Shown here piece after piece: positions 7,228 to 15,813 of a stretch of 15,813 nucleotides of DNA (the first letter of the stretch is position 1; every line of letters begins with the position of its first letter). The stretch comes from Candidatus Pelagibacter sp. (lineage in GTDB: Bacteria; Pseudomonadota; Alphaproteobacteria; Pelagibacterales; Pelagibacteraceae). The position numbers and the translations under genes are program-made. The stretch spans positions 1 through 15,813 of the forward strand of contig PAFP01000021.1 of NCBI GenBank assembly GCA_002704185.1, in the 5' to 3' direction. The notes beneath the pieces were generated by a model. The model was not told where the DNA came from and searched no databases. It was given only the letters and a program-made list of their open reading frames with translations.

Positions 7228-9153
7228 ATGCCTTCAATTACATTAGATGATGGAAAAAAAATTAATTATAAAAAACCTATAACTGGTGAAGAAATTGCTA
7301 AGAGCATAAGTCCTTCACTGTCTAAAAAGGCTCTCGTAATTAAGGTGGACAATGATTTTAAAGATTTAAGCACAATCATTGAAAAAGATGCAAAAATTAA
7401 AATAATAACCATCGATGATGATTATGCCTTGGAGTTAATAAGACATGACTCGGCTCATACAATGGCAATGGCTGTTCAGGAACTTTATCCAGGAACTCAA
7501 GTAACAATAGGACCGGTAATAGAAAATGGATTTTATTATGATTTTGCAAGAGATGAACCGTTTACAAAGGATGATCTAGCAAAGATTGAGAAAAAAATGT
7601 ATGAAATTATAGACAGTGATCCTCCTACAAGACGAGAAGTTTGGGACAGAGCTAAAGCTATAGATCATTTTAAAAGTATAGGCGAACATTACAAGGCAGA
7701 GATTATTGATAGTATCCCACCTAAAGAAGAAATATCAATTTACTATCATGGTAAATGGCATGATTTGTGTAGAGGACCACATTTACCAAGCTTGGGTAAA
7801 ATTGGAAAAGCTTTTAAATTAATGAAGGTCGCAGGTGCATATTGGAGAGGTGACTCAAAAAATCAAATGCTTCAACGAATATATGGAACTTGTTGGAGAA
7901 AAAAAAAGGAATTAGATTTATATTTAGAACGCATATCGGAGGCGGAAAAGAGAGATCATAGAAAAATTGGGAAGTCTATGGACTTGTTTCATTTTCAAGA
8001 AGAAAGTCCAGGTGCAGTTTTTTGGCATAAAAAAGGTTGGAATTTATTTCAGTCTTTAATAACGTTTATCAGAGAAACGCAAATCAATGCTGGTTACCAA
8101 GAAGTAAATACACCTGAAATACTTGATAAGTCACTATGGGAAAAATCAGGTCACTGGGAAAAATTTAAGGATTATATGTATACTACTGAAACTCCAGATG
8201 AGAGAACTTTCGCAATCAAACCCATGAATTGTCCTGGTCATTGTCAAATTTATAATCAGGGTTTAAAGAGTTATAAAGATTTACCAATAAAAATTTCTGA
8301 GTTTGGAAAAGTACATAGATATGAACCATCAGGATCTTTGCATGGGTTAATGAGAGTAAGAGGGTTTACTCAAGATGATGCACATATATTTTGTACCGAG
8401 GAACAAGTCACTGAAGAGTCTGTCAAAGTTACAAAATTAATATTACAAATATATAAAGCCTTTGGATTTAATGATGTGATTTTAAAGTACGCAGATAGAC
8501 CAAAAATAAGAGTTGGAGACGATGAAATTTGGGATAAATCAGAAAAAGCATTATTAGAAGCCATCAAAGTATCTGGAATTAAATACGAAATTAATAAAGG
8601 TGAGGGAGCTTTTTATGGTCCAAAAATTGAATTTGTTTTAAGGGATGCGATTGGCAGGGATTGGCAATGTGGAACCTTGCAAATTGATTTAAATTTACCA
8701 AAAAGGCTAAACTCTACATACATAGATTCTAATGGATCAAAAAAAGTACCAGTGATGTTACATAGGGCAATGTTAGGTTCAATAGAACGTTTTGTTGGAA
8801 TTTTAATTGAAAACTATTCTGGAAAATTACCTATATGGTTGTCACCTATTCAAGTAGGAGTTTTGCCGATATCAAATGAGCAAAATAATTATGGAAAAGA
8901 GGTTATTAACCTACTTGCAAAAAACAAAATAAGATCTATTATTGATGATAGAAATGAAAAAATTAACTATAAAATACGAGATCATTCGTTATCAAAATTA
9001 CCTATCTTATTAATCTGTGGTGCAAAAGAATCTAAATCAAAGTCAGTTACTATCAGAAGACTTGGAAGTGATAAGCAAGAAGTAATGAAGCTCACAGAGG
9101 TAATAAAAGTTTTGTCAGAAGAAACCAAGATGCCATCCATAGTCTCAAAATAA
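7228..9153 (+). CDS. thrS: Threonine--tRNA ligase
   Basis: Full-length threonyl-tRNA synthetase (641 residues; E. coli has 642) that charges tRNA-Thr and edits mis-charged Ser-tRNA-Thr in the cytoplasm. Domains in order are TGS (about 1-62), the second N-terminal editing domain, the class II catalytic core (about 245-535) and the anticodon-binding domain (about 540-641). The editing site is intact: HDSAH (His73, His77) with Cys181 and His185 in DLCRGPH. The catalytic zinc ligands are Cys335 (MNCPGH), His386 (DDAHIF) and His512 (MLHRAM). Motif 2 (residues 362-380, HRYEPSG and RVRGF) and motif 3 (GSIERFVG) are present. It begins with ATG 8 bp after the glycosyltransferase stop and ends 5 bp before infC, and so heads the translation operon. 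No threonine-responsive leader is possible in the 8-bp gap. Confidence 0.98.
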   Translation: MPSITLDDGKKINYKKPITGEEIAKSISPSLSKKALVIKVDNDFKDLSTIIEKDAKIKIITIDDDYALELIRHDSAHTMAMAVQELYPGTQVTIGPVIENGFYYDFARDEPFTKDDLAKIEKKMYEIIDSDPPTRREVWDRAKAIDHFKSIGEHYKAEIIDSIPPKEEISIYYHGKWHDLCRGPHLPSLGKIGKAFKLMKVAGAYWRGDSKNQMLQRIYGTCWRKKKELDLYLERISEAEKRDHRKIGKSMDLFHFQEESPGAVFWHKKGWNLFQSLITFIRETQINAGYQEVNTPEILDKSLWEKSGHWEKFKDYMYTTETPDERTFAIKPMNCPGHCQIYNQGLKSYKDLPIKISEFGKVHRYEPSGSLHGLMRVRGFTQDDAHIFCTEEQVTEESVKVTKLILQIYKAFGFNDVILKYADRPKIRVGDDEIWDKSEKALLEAIKVSGIKYEINKGEGAFYGPKIEFVLRDAIGRDWQCGTLQIDLNLPKRLNSTYIDSNGSKKVPVMLHRAMLGSIERFVGILIENYSGKLPIWLSPIQVGVLPISNEQNNYGKEVINLLAKNKIRSIIDDRNEKINYKIRDHSLSKLPILLICGAKESKSKSVTIRRLGSDKQEVMKLTEVIKVLSEETKMPSIVSK

Positions 9154-9158
9154 AATTA

Positions 9159-9662
9159 ATGAGAAAACCAAGAGTTAATAATAAAATAAGATCAAATGAA
9201 GTTCAGCTAATAACTCATGAGGGAGAGAATATTGGTGTTGTCCCGATTGGAGAAGCCATAAACAGAGCTCAAGAAGTTGGTTTAGATTTGATTGAAATAG
9301 CACCAAATGTAAAGCCACCTGTATGCAAAATTATAGATTACGGCAAATATAAATACGAATTACAAAAAAAAGCAAGTCAAGCAAAAAAAAAACAGAAGAT
9401 CATCAACCTTAAAGAAATTAAACTTAGACCTAGAACTGACACACATGATTATAATTTTAAAATTAAAGCTGCTGATAAATTTTTAGTAAAAGGTGATAAA
9501 GTTAAGTTTACTATAAGATTCAAGGGTAGAGAAATGGAGCATATGGAGGCCGCTAATAACTTAATAAAACGTATCATAGAAGATACAAAAAAGGCGGGAA
9601 AAGTCGAACAACCCTCGAAAATGGAGGGCAGGCAAATGACGATGATTATCCAGCCAATATAA
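9159..9662 (+). CDS. infC: Translation initiation factor IF-3
   Basis: A 167-residue IF-3, which binds the 30S subunit, prevents premature 50S joining and checks the start codon-initiator tRNA pairing. The N-terminal domain opens with NNKIRSNEVQLI (residues 7-18) and includes EIAPNVKPPVCKIIDYGKYK. A Lys-rich linker around residues 70-80 leads to the C-terminal domain with LRPRTDTHDYNFK, RFKGREMEH and MEGRQMTM. The chosen ATG at 9159 gives a product whose N terminus is slightly shorter than that of E. coli IF-3. An in-frame ATA at 9150, overlapping the thrS stop, is a possible rare alternative start, since infC in many bacteria uses ATT, ATC or ATA. With ATG at the expected place this is less likely. 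It lies 5 bp after thrS and is followed by the widest gap in the operon (50 bp). Confidence 0.97.
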   Translation: MRKPRVNNKIRSNEVQLITHEGENIGVVPIGEAINRAQEVGLDLIEIAPNVKPPVCKIIDYGKYKYELQKKASQAKKKQKIINLKEIKLRPRTDTHDYNFKIKAADKFLVKGDKVKFTIRFKGREMEHMEAANNLIKRIIEDTKKAGKVEQPSKMEGRQMTMIIQPI

Positions 9663-9712
9663 TTTATTTATTTTATTGTGATTAGTTTTTTTTTTAGTAT
9701 ATACCATTACTC
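9663..9712 (+). promoter_or_regulatory. infC-rpmI spacer: candidate internal promoter or L20 leader
   Basis: This 50-bp spacer is the only appreciable gap in the operon. It holds a run of ten T (9686-9695) and a weak promoter-like pair, TTGTGA (9676-9681) and TATATA (9698-9703), spaced by 16 bp. A start near 9710 would make rpmI almost leaderless. No GC-rich stem precedes the T run, so an intrinsic terminator is not supported. In E. coli and Bacillus, L20 represses rpmI-rplT translation through a leader in this same location, but no matching structure could be recognised here by eye. Confidence 0.25.
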
Positions 9713-9919
9713 ATGGGAAAATTAAAAACAAAAAGCTCAGCAAAAAAACGATTTAAAATCACAGCTAAAGGAAAAGTAAAAATGCCTCAAGCTGGAAAAA
9801 GACATGGAATGATCAAAAGAACAAATTCACAAATAAGAAAGCAAAGAGGTACTACGATAATGTCCAAACAGGATGCTAAGATTGTTAAATCATACATGCC
9901 TTATAGTGTCAGAGGATAA
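9713..9919 (+). CDS. rpmI: 50S ribosomal protein L35 (bL35)
   Basis: A 68-residue, highly basic protein of the large ribosomal subunit, of normal length for the family (about 65). The family start (here [15 protein letters not shown]) and the central [14 protein letters not shown] segment are clear, and the C terminus IVKSYMPYS is also typical. It starts with ATG after the 50-bp spacer, with no recognisable Shine-Dalgarno in front (ccattactc). The last two sense codons, AGA GGA, double as the ribosome binding site of rplT, 3 bp downstream, so translation of the two ribosomal proteins is probably coupled. Confidence 0.97.
   Translation: MGKLKTKSSAKKRFKITAKGKVKMPQAGKRHGMIKRTNSQIRKQRGTTIMSKQDAKIVKSYMPYSVRG
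9911..9916 (+). promoter_or_regulatory. Shine-Dalgarno sequence of rplT, inside the end of rpmI
   Basis: AGAGGA lies 6 bases before the rplT ATG and is formed by the last two sense codons of rpmI. It is the clearest ribosome binding site in the window; most other starts are preceded only by A/T-rich sequence. Confidence 0.6.
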
Positions 9920-9922
9920 TAT

Positions 9923-10279
9923 ATGGCTAGAGTTAAAAGAGGGAAAACAAGTAACAAAAAACATAAAAAAATTCTCAAAGCCGCAAAAGGTTACATTGGT
10001 AGAAGAAAAAATAATATTCGGGTCGCTAAGCAATCAGTCGAAAGGTCACTTCAATTTTCTTACAGAGATAGAAGAAGAAAGAAGAGGACTTTTAGAGCAT
10101 TATGGATTCAAAGAATAAATGCGGGTGTAAGGGCTGAGGGGTTGACATACTCTAGATTTATTAACGGATTGACTAAATCAAAGATGAAAATTGATAGAAA
10201 AGTATTAGCTGATATAGCCTTCAACAATCCAGAAACCTTTAAATCTATCGTAAAAAAGGTACAATCTCATTTAAATTAA
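9923..10279 (+). CDS. rplT: 50S ribosomal protein L20 (bL20)
   Basis: A 118-residue, Arg/Lys-rich large-subunit protein that binds 23S rRNA early in 50S assembly; in several bacteria it also represses its own operon. The family signature runs throughout: [19 protein letters not shown] at the N terminus, [45 protein letters not shown] and [10 protein letters not shown]. Length matches the family (117-119). ATG start, 3 bp after the rpmI stop, with a good AGAGGA ribosome binding site. It is followed after only 10 bp by pheS. A shorter overlapping frame in this region is a shadow of this gene. Confidence 0.98.
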   Translation: MARVKRGKTSNKKHKKILKAAKGYIGRRKNNIRVAKQSVERSLQFSYRDRRRKKRTFRALWIQRINAGVRAEGLTYSRFINGLTKSKMKIDRKVLADIAFNNPETFKSIVKKVQSHLN

Positions 10280-10289
10280 TTAAATTTAG

Positions 10290-11357
10290 ATGATTGATTT
10301 AGCTCAGTTACAAGATCAAATAAAAAGCAAGTTATCAGGTATTGAAAACCAGTCAGAACTTGAAAATACAAAGAGTTTTTTTTTAGGTAAGAAAGGTTTA
10401 ATAACTTTAGCTTTTAAAGGACTAGGAACACTTGATCCCTCTATAAGAAAGGAGCAAGCATCAAAATTAAACGTAATTAAATCACAATTGATTGATAAAC
10501 TAAATATGCTTCAACAAGAAATTGCATCAAAAGAAATTAACAAAAATTTAAATACAGAAAAATTAGATATTACACTACCAGCAAAAAAAATTATTAAAGG
10601 TAAAATACACCCAGTTTCACAGGTTATAGACGAATTAACTTCAATTTTTTCTGAAATAGGTTTTTCCGTTGCAGAAGGTCCAGACATTGAAAATGAATAC
10701 AATAATTTTACTGCATTAAACACCCCTGAACATCATCCTGCAAGAGATATGCATGACACTTTTTACTTAGATAAAGATAAAAAAACTTTACTAAGAACAC
10801 ATACTTCCCCTGTTCAAATAAGAACAATGCTTAAACAAAAACCACCAATAAAAATAATTGTACCTGGTAGAACATATAGATGTGATAGCGATATGACACA
10901 TACGCCAATGTTTCACCAACTAGAAGGATTATATTTGGACAAAAATATTAATATGGGTGACTTAAAAGGTTGTTTAGAATATTTTTTGAAAAGATTTTTT
11001 GAAAATGATAAGCTAAAAATGAGATTAAGACCTAGTCATTTTCCATTCACCGAACCTAGCGCGGAAGTAGATATTAGCTATAAGATTGATAATAATAAAA
11101 TTATTGTAGGAGAAGGAGATCGATGGTTAGAGGTTTTGGGATGCGGGATGGTTCATCCAAATGTTCTCAAAAATGTGAAAATAGACTCTAACAAATTTCA
11201 AGGTTATGCTTTTGGTGTTGGTATTGATCGGCTTGCAATGTTAAAATATGGAATTACAGATCTTCGTTCATTTTTTGAAGGTGATGTAAGATGGATAGAT
11301 CATTATGGATTTGATTCTAATGATGTACCAACAAACTATAGGGGCTTAAGTAAATGA
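10290..11357 (+). CDS. pheS: Phenylalanine--tRNA ligase alpha subunit
   Basis: The 355-residue catalytic subunit of the alpha2-beta2 phenylalanyl-tRNA synthetase. A helical, coiled-coil N-terminal tRNA-binding arm (about 1-90) precedes the class II core. [10 protein letters not shown] (107-116) and [12 protein letters not shown] (129-140) mark its start. [12 protein letters not shown] (169-180) leads to motif 2, which starts with GRTYRCDSD (193-201) and continues through FHQLEG (208-213). [10 protein letters not shown] lies at 253-262, and motif 3 is in [13 protein letters not shown] (306-318). A C-terminal extension after [10 protein letters not shown] (332-341), ending in RGLSK, makes it longer than the E. 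coli protein (327) and resembles alphaproteobacterial PheS. The ATG lies 10 bp after rplT, so there is no room for a pheM-type leader peptide or attenuator. The gene overlaps pheT through ATGA, which implies coupled translation and balanced subunit supply. Confidence 0.98.
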   Translation: MIDLAQLQDQIKSKLSGIENQSELENTKSFFLGKKGLITLAFKGLGTLDPSIRKEQASKLNVIKSQLIDKLNMLQQEIASKEINKNLNTEKLDITLPAKKIIKGKIHPVSQVIDELTSIFSEIGFSVAEGPDIENEYNNFTALNTPEHHPARDMHDTFYLDKDKKTLLRTHTSPVQIRTMLKQKPPIKIIVPGRTYRCDSDMTHTPMFHQLEGLYLDKNINMGDLKGCLEYFLKRFFENDKLKMRLRPSHFPFTEPSAEVDISYKIDNNKIIVGEGDRWLEVLGCGMVHPNVLKNVKIDSNKFQGYAFGVGIDRLAMLKYGITDLRSFFEGDVRWIDHYGFDSNDVPTNYRGLSK

Positions 11358-13723
11358 AATTTACCCAATCATGGTTAACAAGACATTCAAAAATTAAATT
11401 ACCATCTGAAAAAATTTCTGAAGCTTTAACAAATATTGGACTTGAGGTTGAGAGTATTATTAAACCAAATAAAAATTTAAAAAATTTTAAAGTCGCTAAA
11501 ATCATAAATATTTCAAAACATCCAAATGCAGACAAACTTAAAGTATGTGATGTTGATATTGGAAAAAATAAAATAAAAGTAGTTTGTGGCGCAGATAATG
11601 CGAGAAAAGATCTTGTAACTGTTTTTGCTCCACCAGGTACAATTATACCTAAAAATAATTTAAAGTTAGAAGTTGCTAAGATTAGAGGGGTTGAGTCTTT
11701 TGGCATGTTATGTTCAGAAAGTGAATTGAATATTTCAAATGAATCTAGTGGAATTATAGAGCTTAAAAATTATAAATTGGGAGAAAATTTTTTTAAAAGT
11801 GAGGAAGATGTTTTTGATATTAGTATTACCCCTAATAGATCTGACTGTTTAGGAGTAAAAGGTATTGCTAGAGATTTATATGCATCGGGTTATGGAAAAG
11901 TTTTGAATAATTCAAAAATATCTTTAAAATTTAGTTCTAAAAAAAAAACAAAGGTTAGTATCCAAAAAAATTCTGGATGTTTGCAATTTGGAAGTCTAGT
12001 AATTGAAGGTGTAAAAAATTGCGAAAGTCCGTCATGGCTTAAAAATCATTTACGCTCTATTGGATTAAAACCTATATCGGCAATAGTGGATATAACTAAT
12101 TTTGTGATGATAGATCTTAATAGACCTATGCATGCTTATGATCTAGACAAGATTAATAAAGAAATAATTGTCAGAAAAAGCAAAATTAATGAAAAATTTG
12201 AAGCATTGGATGATAAAGAATATACCTTACCTGAAAACTCATGTTTAATAACAGACAAAAGTAGAATTTTAGGTCTGGGTGGTATTATTGGTGGAAAATT
12301 TAGTTCAATATCAGAAGATACAAAAGATATTCTTCTTGAGGCGGCAGCTTTTGATCCGATTAGTATATCAAGGACCTCTAAAAAATTATCCTTAATCACT
12401 GACGCAAAATACCGTTTTGAAAGAGGTGTTGACCCTTTCTCTATAGAAGAAGGGTTAAAATTAGCAGCAAAATTAATTAGCCAAATATGTGGTGGTAAAG
12501 TTGGAAAGATTTCAATCATTGGAAAAAAGAATTCTATCAAAACTCAAATAAAATATGACCCAGATTTTTTTCAACAAAAAATAGGATTTAATGCTCCAAA
12601 AAAGAAGCAAGTCGAAATATTAAATAAACTTGGCTTTACTATTAAAAAATCTGGAAAATATTTAAATTTACAGGTGCCAACTTGGAGACCAGACATATCA
12701 AAACCTGAGTGTATTACTGAGGAAATATTAAGAATTATAGGTTTAGATAAGATTCCATCAAATAAGCCAGATGCAAAAAAAATTAATGAAACTTTAAATT
12801 ATCATCAAAAACTATTTCACTTGTTACAACGATCATTTGCTACCAGAGGTTATAAAGAGACAATTTCATGGACATTCACAGATAGCAAATTAGATAAATT
12901 TTTTTCTAATAACATAAAAAAAATTGAAAATCCTATATCATCTGATTTAGATTGCTTAAGATCATCAAATTTTACTAATTTGTTAATTCAACTTAAAAAT
13001 AATATAGATCGTTCTTATACAAATATTCCAATTTTTGAAATCGGACCGTATTTTAAGGAAGATTATAGACAAAAAATTGCAGCAACAGCTATTTTTTCTG
13101 GTAATAAAACTTTTTCATCATGGATAGAACCTGACAAAGAAATAAGTATTTTCGACATAAAAGAAGATCTTTTTTATATTTTATCTGATATTGGTTTTGA
13201 TATAGAAAATTTATATTTAAAAAGATCATTAAAAAATTATTATCATCCTGGTAAATCTGGGGAAATTTATTTAAATGAAAATTCTAAAGATTGTCTTGCA
13301 TCATTTGGGGAAATTCATCCACTAATAACTAAAAACATTGGAATAAATAAGTTCAAACCGTGTGGTTTTGAAATATATCTTGATAACATACCTGCACCAA
13401 AATTATCTCAAAGATTAAGCAAACAAGAATTTAAAAAATCTAATTTACAAATAGTTGAGAGGGATTTTGCGGTGATTTTTGATAAGAACGTTACTGCACA
13501 AGAAATCGAAAAACAAATTAAAAATACCAATCCATCATTAATAAAATCTATAGATTTTTTTGATTTATATGAGGGTGAAAATATTGATCCAAAAAAAAAG
13601 TCATTAGCTATAAAAGTAGTTTTTGAACCTAAAAATGAAACACTTAAAGATCAAGAAATAGAGGGATTTTGTAATGATATAGTTTCCTCTTTTAAATCAT
13701 TGGGCGGATCACTGAGATCCTAA
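11354..13723 (+). CDS. pheT: Phenylalanine--tRNA ligase beta subunit
   Basis: A 789-residue beta subunit (E. coli 795) that supports the PheS active site, binds tRNA-Phe and hydrolyses Tyr-tRNA-Phe. Domains in order are an N-terminal segment (MKFTQSWL), the EMAP-like OB tRNA-binding domain (about 40-150, with [11 protein letters not shown] at 55-65), and [16 protein letters not shown] (155-170). Then come the B3/B4 editing domain (about 205-370, with GGIIGG and RTSKKLSL), the B5 domain (about 395-470), the catalytic-like core (about 480-690), and the ferredoxin-fold anticodon-binding domain (about 697-789, from [10 protein letters not shown] to SLGGSLRS). ATG at 11354 inside the pheS stop region; AGGGG at 11340-11344 is a plausible ribosome binding site. 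The stop shares bases with the lepA start as TAATG. The gene contains an A10 run at 11939-11948 that keeps the frame. Confidence 0.98.
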   Translation: MKFTQSWLTRHSKIKLPSEKISEALTNIGLEVESIIKPNKNLKNFKVAKIINISKHPNADKLKVCDVDIGKNKIKVVCGADNARKDLVTVFAPPGTIIPKNNLKLEVAKIRGVESFGMLCSESELNISNESSGIIELKNYKLGENFFKSEEDVFDISITPNRSDCLGVKGIARDLYASGYGKVLNNSKISLKFSSKKKTKVSIQKNSGCLQFGSLVIEGVKNCESPSWLKNHLRSIGLKPISAIVDITNFVMIDLNRPMHAYDLDKINKEIIVRKSKINEKFEALDDKEYTLPENSCLITDKSRILGLGGIIGGKFSSISEDTKDILLEAAAFDPISISRTSKKLSLITDAKYRFERGVDPFSIEEGLKLAAKLISQICGGKVGKISIIGKKNSIKTQIKYDPDFFQQKIGFNAPKKKQVEILNKLGFTIKKSGKYLNLQVPTWRPDISKPECITEEILRIIGLDKIPSNKPDAKKINETLNYHQKLFHLLQRSFATRGYKETISWTFTDSKLDKFFSNNIKKIENPISSDLDCLRSSNFTNLLIQLKNNIDRSYTNIPIFEIGPYFKEDYRQKIAATAIFSGNKTFSSWIEPDKEISIFDIKEDLFYILSDIGFDIENLYLKRSLKNYYHPGKSGEIYLNENSKDCLASFGEIHPLITKNIGINKFKPCGFEIYLDNIPAPKLSQRLSKQEFKKSNLQIVERDFAVIFDKNVTAQEIEKQIKNTNPSLIKSIDFFDLYEGENIDPKKKSLAIKVVFEPKNETLKDQEIEGFCNDIVSSFKSLGGSLRS

Positions 13724-15528
13724 TGTCTGATATTAATCAAATTAGAAACTTTTCGATTATTGCACATATCGATCACGGAAAATCGACTTTAGCAGACAGG
13801 ATAATTCAATTATGTGGTGGATTATCAGATAGAGAAATGAAGGAGCAGGTTTTAGACTCAATGGAAATTGAAAGAGAAAGAGGAATTACCATTAAAGCTC
13901 AAACTGTAAGACTAAAATATAAATTTAAAGATAAAAATTATATATTGAATATAATTGATACTCCTGGCCATGTAGATTTTAGTTATGAAGTAAATAGATC
14001 GCTAGCAGCATGTGAAGGTTCTGTACTTGTTGTTGACAGCACACAGGGTGTAGAAGCGCAAACATTAGCGAATGTATATCAATCAATAGAAAACAATCAC
14101 GAAATCATAACTGTTTTAAATAAGTCCGATTTGCCTGCATCTGAGCCAGATAGAGTTAAAAAACAAATTGAAGATGTTATAGGTATCGATGCAAAAGACT
14201 CTATATTGGCATCTGGTAAAACAGGAGAAGGAGTTGAAGAAATTTTAAAAAATATTATTGATAAACTTCCGTCACCAAAAGGAACTGAAAATGAAAAATT
14301 GAAAGCACTATTAGTAGATAGTTGGTATGATAGTTATCTCGGTGTTGTTACCTTGGTCAGAGTAATCGATGGAAAGATAAAAAAAAACGATCAAATTATT
14401 ATGATGTCCTCAGGATTAAAATATCAAGTTGAAAAAGTAGGTTATTTTACTCCAAAACCTTTTGACACCGACGAACTTGCCCCAGGAGAAATTGGTTTTA
14501 TAGTAACTGGAATTAAAGATTTATCTGATACAAAAGTTGGTGATACGATAACTCATGCAAAATCTCCTGCCAAGAAACCTTTACCTGGTTTTAAACCAAG
14601 TAAACCTGTTGTCTTTTGTGGCCTATTTCCTGTAGACAGTTCAGAGTATAGTTTACTGAAGGATAGTATTGCAAAATTGAAATTAAATGACTCATCAATA
14701 GTTTATGAACCTGAAAATTCAACAGCACTAGGTTTAGGTTTCAGGTGTGGTTTTCTTGGTTTATTACATCTTGAAATTGTAGTTCAAAGATTAAGTAGAG
14801 AGTATGGAATTAATTTAATTACCACAACACCTGGTGTTGTTTATAAATTAGAAAAAAATGATGGAAATATCACGGATCTACAAAACCCCTCGAGCATGCC
14901 AGATCCAAATTTTATAAAACAAATAAAAGAGCCATGGATTAGTGCAACATTAATTACACCTGATGAGTATTTAGGTTCAATAATAAAACTATGTGAGGAA
15001 AAAAGGGGAATTCAAAAAAATCTTAGTTATTCTGGATCTCGAGCAGTTTTGAAATACGAAATGCCTTTAAACGAGGTTGTCTTTGATTTTTATGACCGTA
15101 TAAAATCAATATCAAGTGGATATGCAAGCTTTGATTACGAACTGAGCGGTTACAAACAAGGTGATTTAACAAAATTAAGCATTTTAGTTAACTCTGAACA
15201 AGTAGATGCTTTATCAATGATTATACATAAAGATTTTGCAGCTAAACAAGGTAGACTTGTCTGTGAAAAATTGAAGGATCTTATTCCAAGACACCAATTT
15301 CAAATACCGATACAGGCAGCTTTAGGAGGTAAAATAGTAGCAAGAGAGACGATAAAGGGATACAAAAAAGATGTACTAAACAAAATCCATGGCGGTGGAG
15401 CTAGAGATAGAAAAAGAAAACTTTTAGATAAGCAAAAAAAAGGAAAAGTTCGAATGAAACAATTTGGAAATGTTGAGATTCCCCAAGAGGCATTTATTGG
15501 TGTACTTAAAATTAATAAAAGTGATTAA
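13723..15528 (+). CDS. lepA: Elongation factor 4 (LepA, ribosomal back-translocase GTPase)
   Basis: A 601-residue translational GTPase (E. coli LepA 599) that binds the ribosome, acts in initiation or back-translocation, and associates with the membrane. G1 is AHIDHGKS (14-21), G2 lies in [11 protein letters not shown] (51-61), G3 is DTPGH (79-83), G4 is NKSD (133-136) and G5 is SGK (164-166), where most relatives have SAK. The N terminus [20 protein letters not shown] is nearly invariant in Lep[18 protein letters not shown] marks the EF-G-like domain III. The LepA-specific C-terminal domain closes with [20 protein letters not shown] and QEAFIGVLK. Its ATG overlaps the pheT stop (TAATG). This puts lepA at the end of the translation operon rather than beside the signal peptidase gene lepB as in many bacteria. 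Its stop shares TTAA with the opposing methyltransferase gene. Confidence 0.98.
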   Translation: MSDINQIRNFSIIAHIDHGKSTLADRIIQLCGGLSDREMKEQVLDSMEIERERGITIKAQTVRLKYKFKDKNYILNIIDTPGHVDFSYEVNRSLAACEGSVLVVDSTQGVEAQTLANVYQSIENNHEIITVLNKSDLPASEPDRVKKQIEDVIGIDAKDSILASGKTGEGVEEILKNIIDKLPSPKGTENEKLKALLVDSWYDSYLGVVTLVRVIDGKIKKNDQIIMMSSGLKYQVEKVGYFTPKPFDTDELAPGEIGFIVTGIKDLSDTKVGDTITHAKSPAKKPLPGFKPSKPVVFCGLFPVDSSEYSLLKDSIAKLKLNDSSIVYEPENSTALGLGFRCGFLGLLHLEIVVQRLSREYGINLITTTPGVVYKLEKNDGNITDLQNPSSMPDPNFIKQIKEPWISATLITPDEYLGSIIKLCEEKRGIQKNLSYSGSRAVLKYEMPLNEVVFDFYDRIKSISSGYASFDYELSGYKQGDLTKLSILVNSEQVDALSMIIHKDFAAKQGRLVCEKLKDLIPRHQFQIPIQAALGGKIVARETIKGYKKDVLNKIHGGGARDRKRKLLDKQKKGKVRMKQFGNVEIPQEAFIGVLKINKSD

Positions 15529-15813
15529 GTTATTTTCGGATTTGGAAATGGGATTAAAAACTTACCGCCTTTTTTTTTAAAAGTAATATTTTTTTTAATT
15601 ATAAAATCTGCATAATTCCAAGCCAAAATAACTAATACATTTACGTTAGTTGATAATAATTTTTTTTTATTTATGATTTTAATATTTTTACCAGGCATAT
15701 AAAGGTTTTGTTTTAACTCGTTATCATCATAAATATACTTGATCTGTTTCTCATTAATATTAAAGTAACTCATGAAAGTAGTAGTTTTTGCAGCTGCACC
15801 ATATCCAATTACA
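15525..15813 (-). CDS. C-terminal part of a SAM-dependent sugar C-methyltransferase-like protein, 5' end outside the window
   Basis: The minus-strand frame is open from the right window edge to a TAA at 15527-15525, giving about 95 visible residues. It reads [20 protein letters not shown] at its start and continues to [13 protein letters not shown] and [15 protein letters not shown]. These match the C-terminal domain of the NDP-sugar C-methyltransferase family (Methyltransf_14): the GYGAPAKGNTLLNY-like nucleotide-binding loop, the xPG segment (YMPGKNI), the LAWN motif and the KFIVPLP-like end. The Met encoded at 15773-15771 lies inside the conserved loop region, so it is not the start. Such enzymes methylate deoxysugars for surface glycans; the N-terminal zinc and SAM-binding parts would lie to the right of the window. 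The gene converges on lepA with a 4-base overlap. An A9 run on its coding strand (15578-15570) encodes Lys codons. Confidence 0.82.
   Translation of the reverse strand, partial: VIGYGAAAKTTTFMSYFNINEKQIKYIYDDNELKQNLYMPGKNIKIINKKKLLSTNVNVLVILAWNYADFIIKKNITFKKKGGKFLIPFPNPKIT

Noticed and set aside
9686..9695. T10 tract after infC as an intrinsic terminator
   Set aside because: No GC-rich hairpin precedes it, and terminating here would cut off the downstream operon.
9873..10118. 81-codon plus-strand frame overlapping rpmI and rplT
   Set aside because: Out-of-frame shadow of two well-conserved ribosomal protein genes.
11317..11706. Antisense frame of 129 codons over the pheS/pheT junction
   Set aside because: Its composition reflects the reverse complement of Lys/Asn-rich codons; no domain seen.
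12136..12540. Antisense frame of 134 codons inside pheT
   Set aside because: Opposes the conserved B3/B4 domain and shows no family similarity.
15570..15578. T9 run downstream of lepA as a lepA terminator
   Set aside because: No convincing stem precedes the run, and it lies inside the opposing coding region, where it encodes Lys codons.
15525..15773. A stand-alone 82-residue protein starting at the Met codon at 15773
   Set aside because: The frame continues to the window edge with conserved methyltransferase residues (GYGAAAK), so this is the tail of a longer gene.
1..15813. tRNA, rRNA, CRISPR, IS or phage elements
   Set aside because: No cloverleaf-like stretch, regularly spaced repeats, transposase motifs or paired terminal repeats were seen; virtually all bases lie in conserved genes.

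Overview
The window is a gene-dense, very AT-rich stretch of bacterial chromosome. Long A and T runs and Lys/Asn/Ile-rich proteins are everywhere, genes are separated by 0 to 50 bases, and several overlap. These traits, and the family character of the proteins, suggest a streamlined marine alphaproteobacterium of the SAR11/Pelagibacterales type. In particular, PheS carries a C-terminal tail after the [10 protein letters not shown] motif like that of alphaproteobacterial PheS, and GltB ends in an alphaproteobacterial-looking FIQVCPIEMLDKI segment. This placement is an inference from composition and protein character, not from a database match.

Left part (1-5311, + strand): the window opens inside gltB, the large subunit of glutamate synthase; only its first codons are missing. 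Its usual partner gltD does not follow. Five bases downstream a TTG-started gene encodes an atypical (YeeZ-like) short-chain dehydrogenase/epimerase-fold protein. Middle (5285-7219): an alpha/beta hydrolase lies on the minus strand, with its 3' end overlapping the SDR gene. It is divergent from a GT4 family glycosyltransferase. The 36-base divergent spacer carries a 15-bp inverted repeat that runs through both start codons, plus a plausible sigma70-type promoter.

Right part (7228-15528, + strand): a compact translation operon, thrS-infC-rpmI-rplT-pheS-pheT-lepA. It makes threonyl-tRNA synthetase, IF-3, ribosomal proteins L35 and L20, both subunits of phenylalanyl-tRNA synthetase, and elongation factor 4. 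Spacing is minimal: pheS/pheT overlap by ATGA, pheT/lepA by TAATG, and only infC-rpmI has a spacer long enough (50 bp) for an internal promoter or leader. The glycosyltransferase sits 8 bp upstream of thrS and could be cotranscribed with it.

Right edge (15525-15813, - strand): the 3' end of a sugar C-methyltransferase-like gene converges on lepA. The two stop codons share one TTAA. This gene and the GT4 enzyme hint that surface-polysaccharide functions border the housekeeping operon.

No RNA genes, CRISPR arrays, mobile elements or convincing intrinsic terminators were seen, and no stretch longer than 50 bases lacks a gene. I found no convincing novel multi-gene system. The most notable points are regulatory and organisational: the symmetric divergent start region, the canonical ATG start of infC, the absence of gltD next to gltB, and the lack of a pheS leader.
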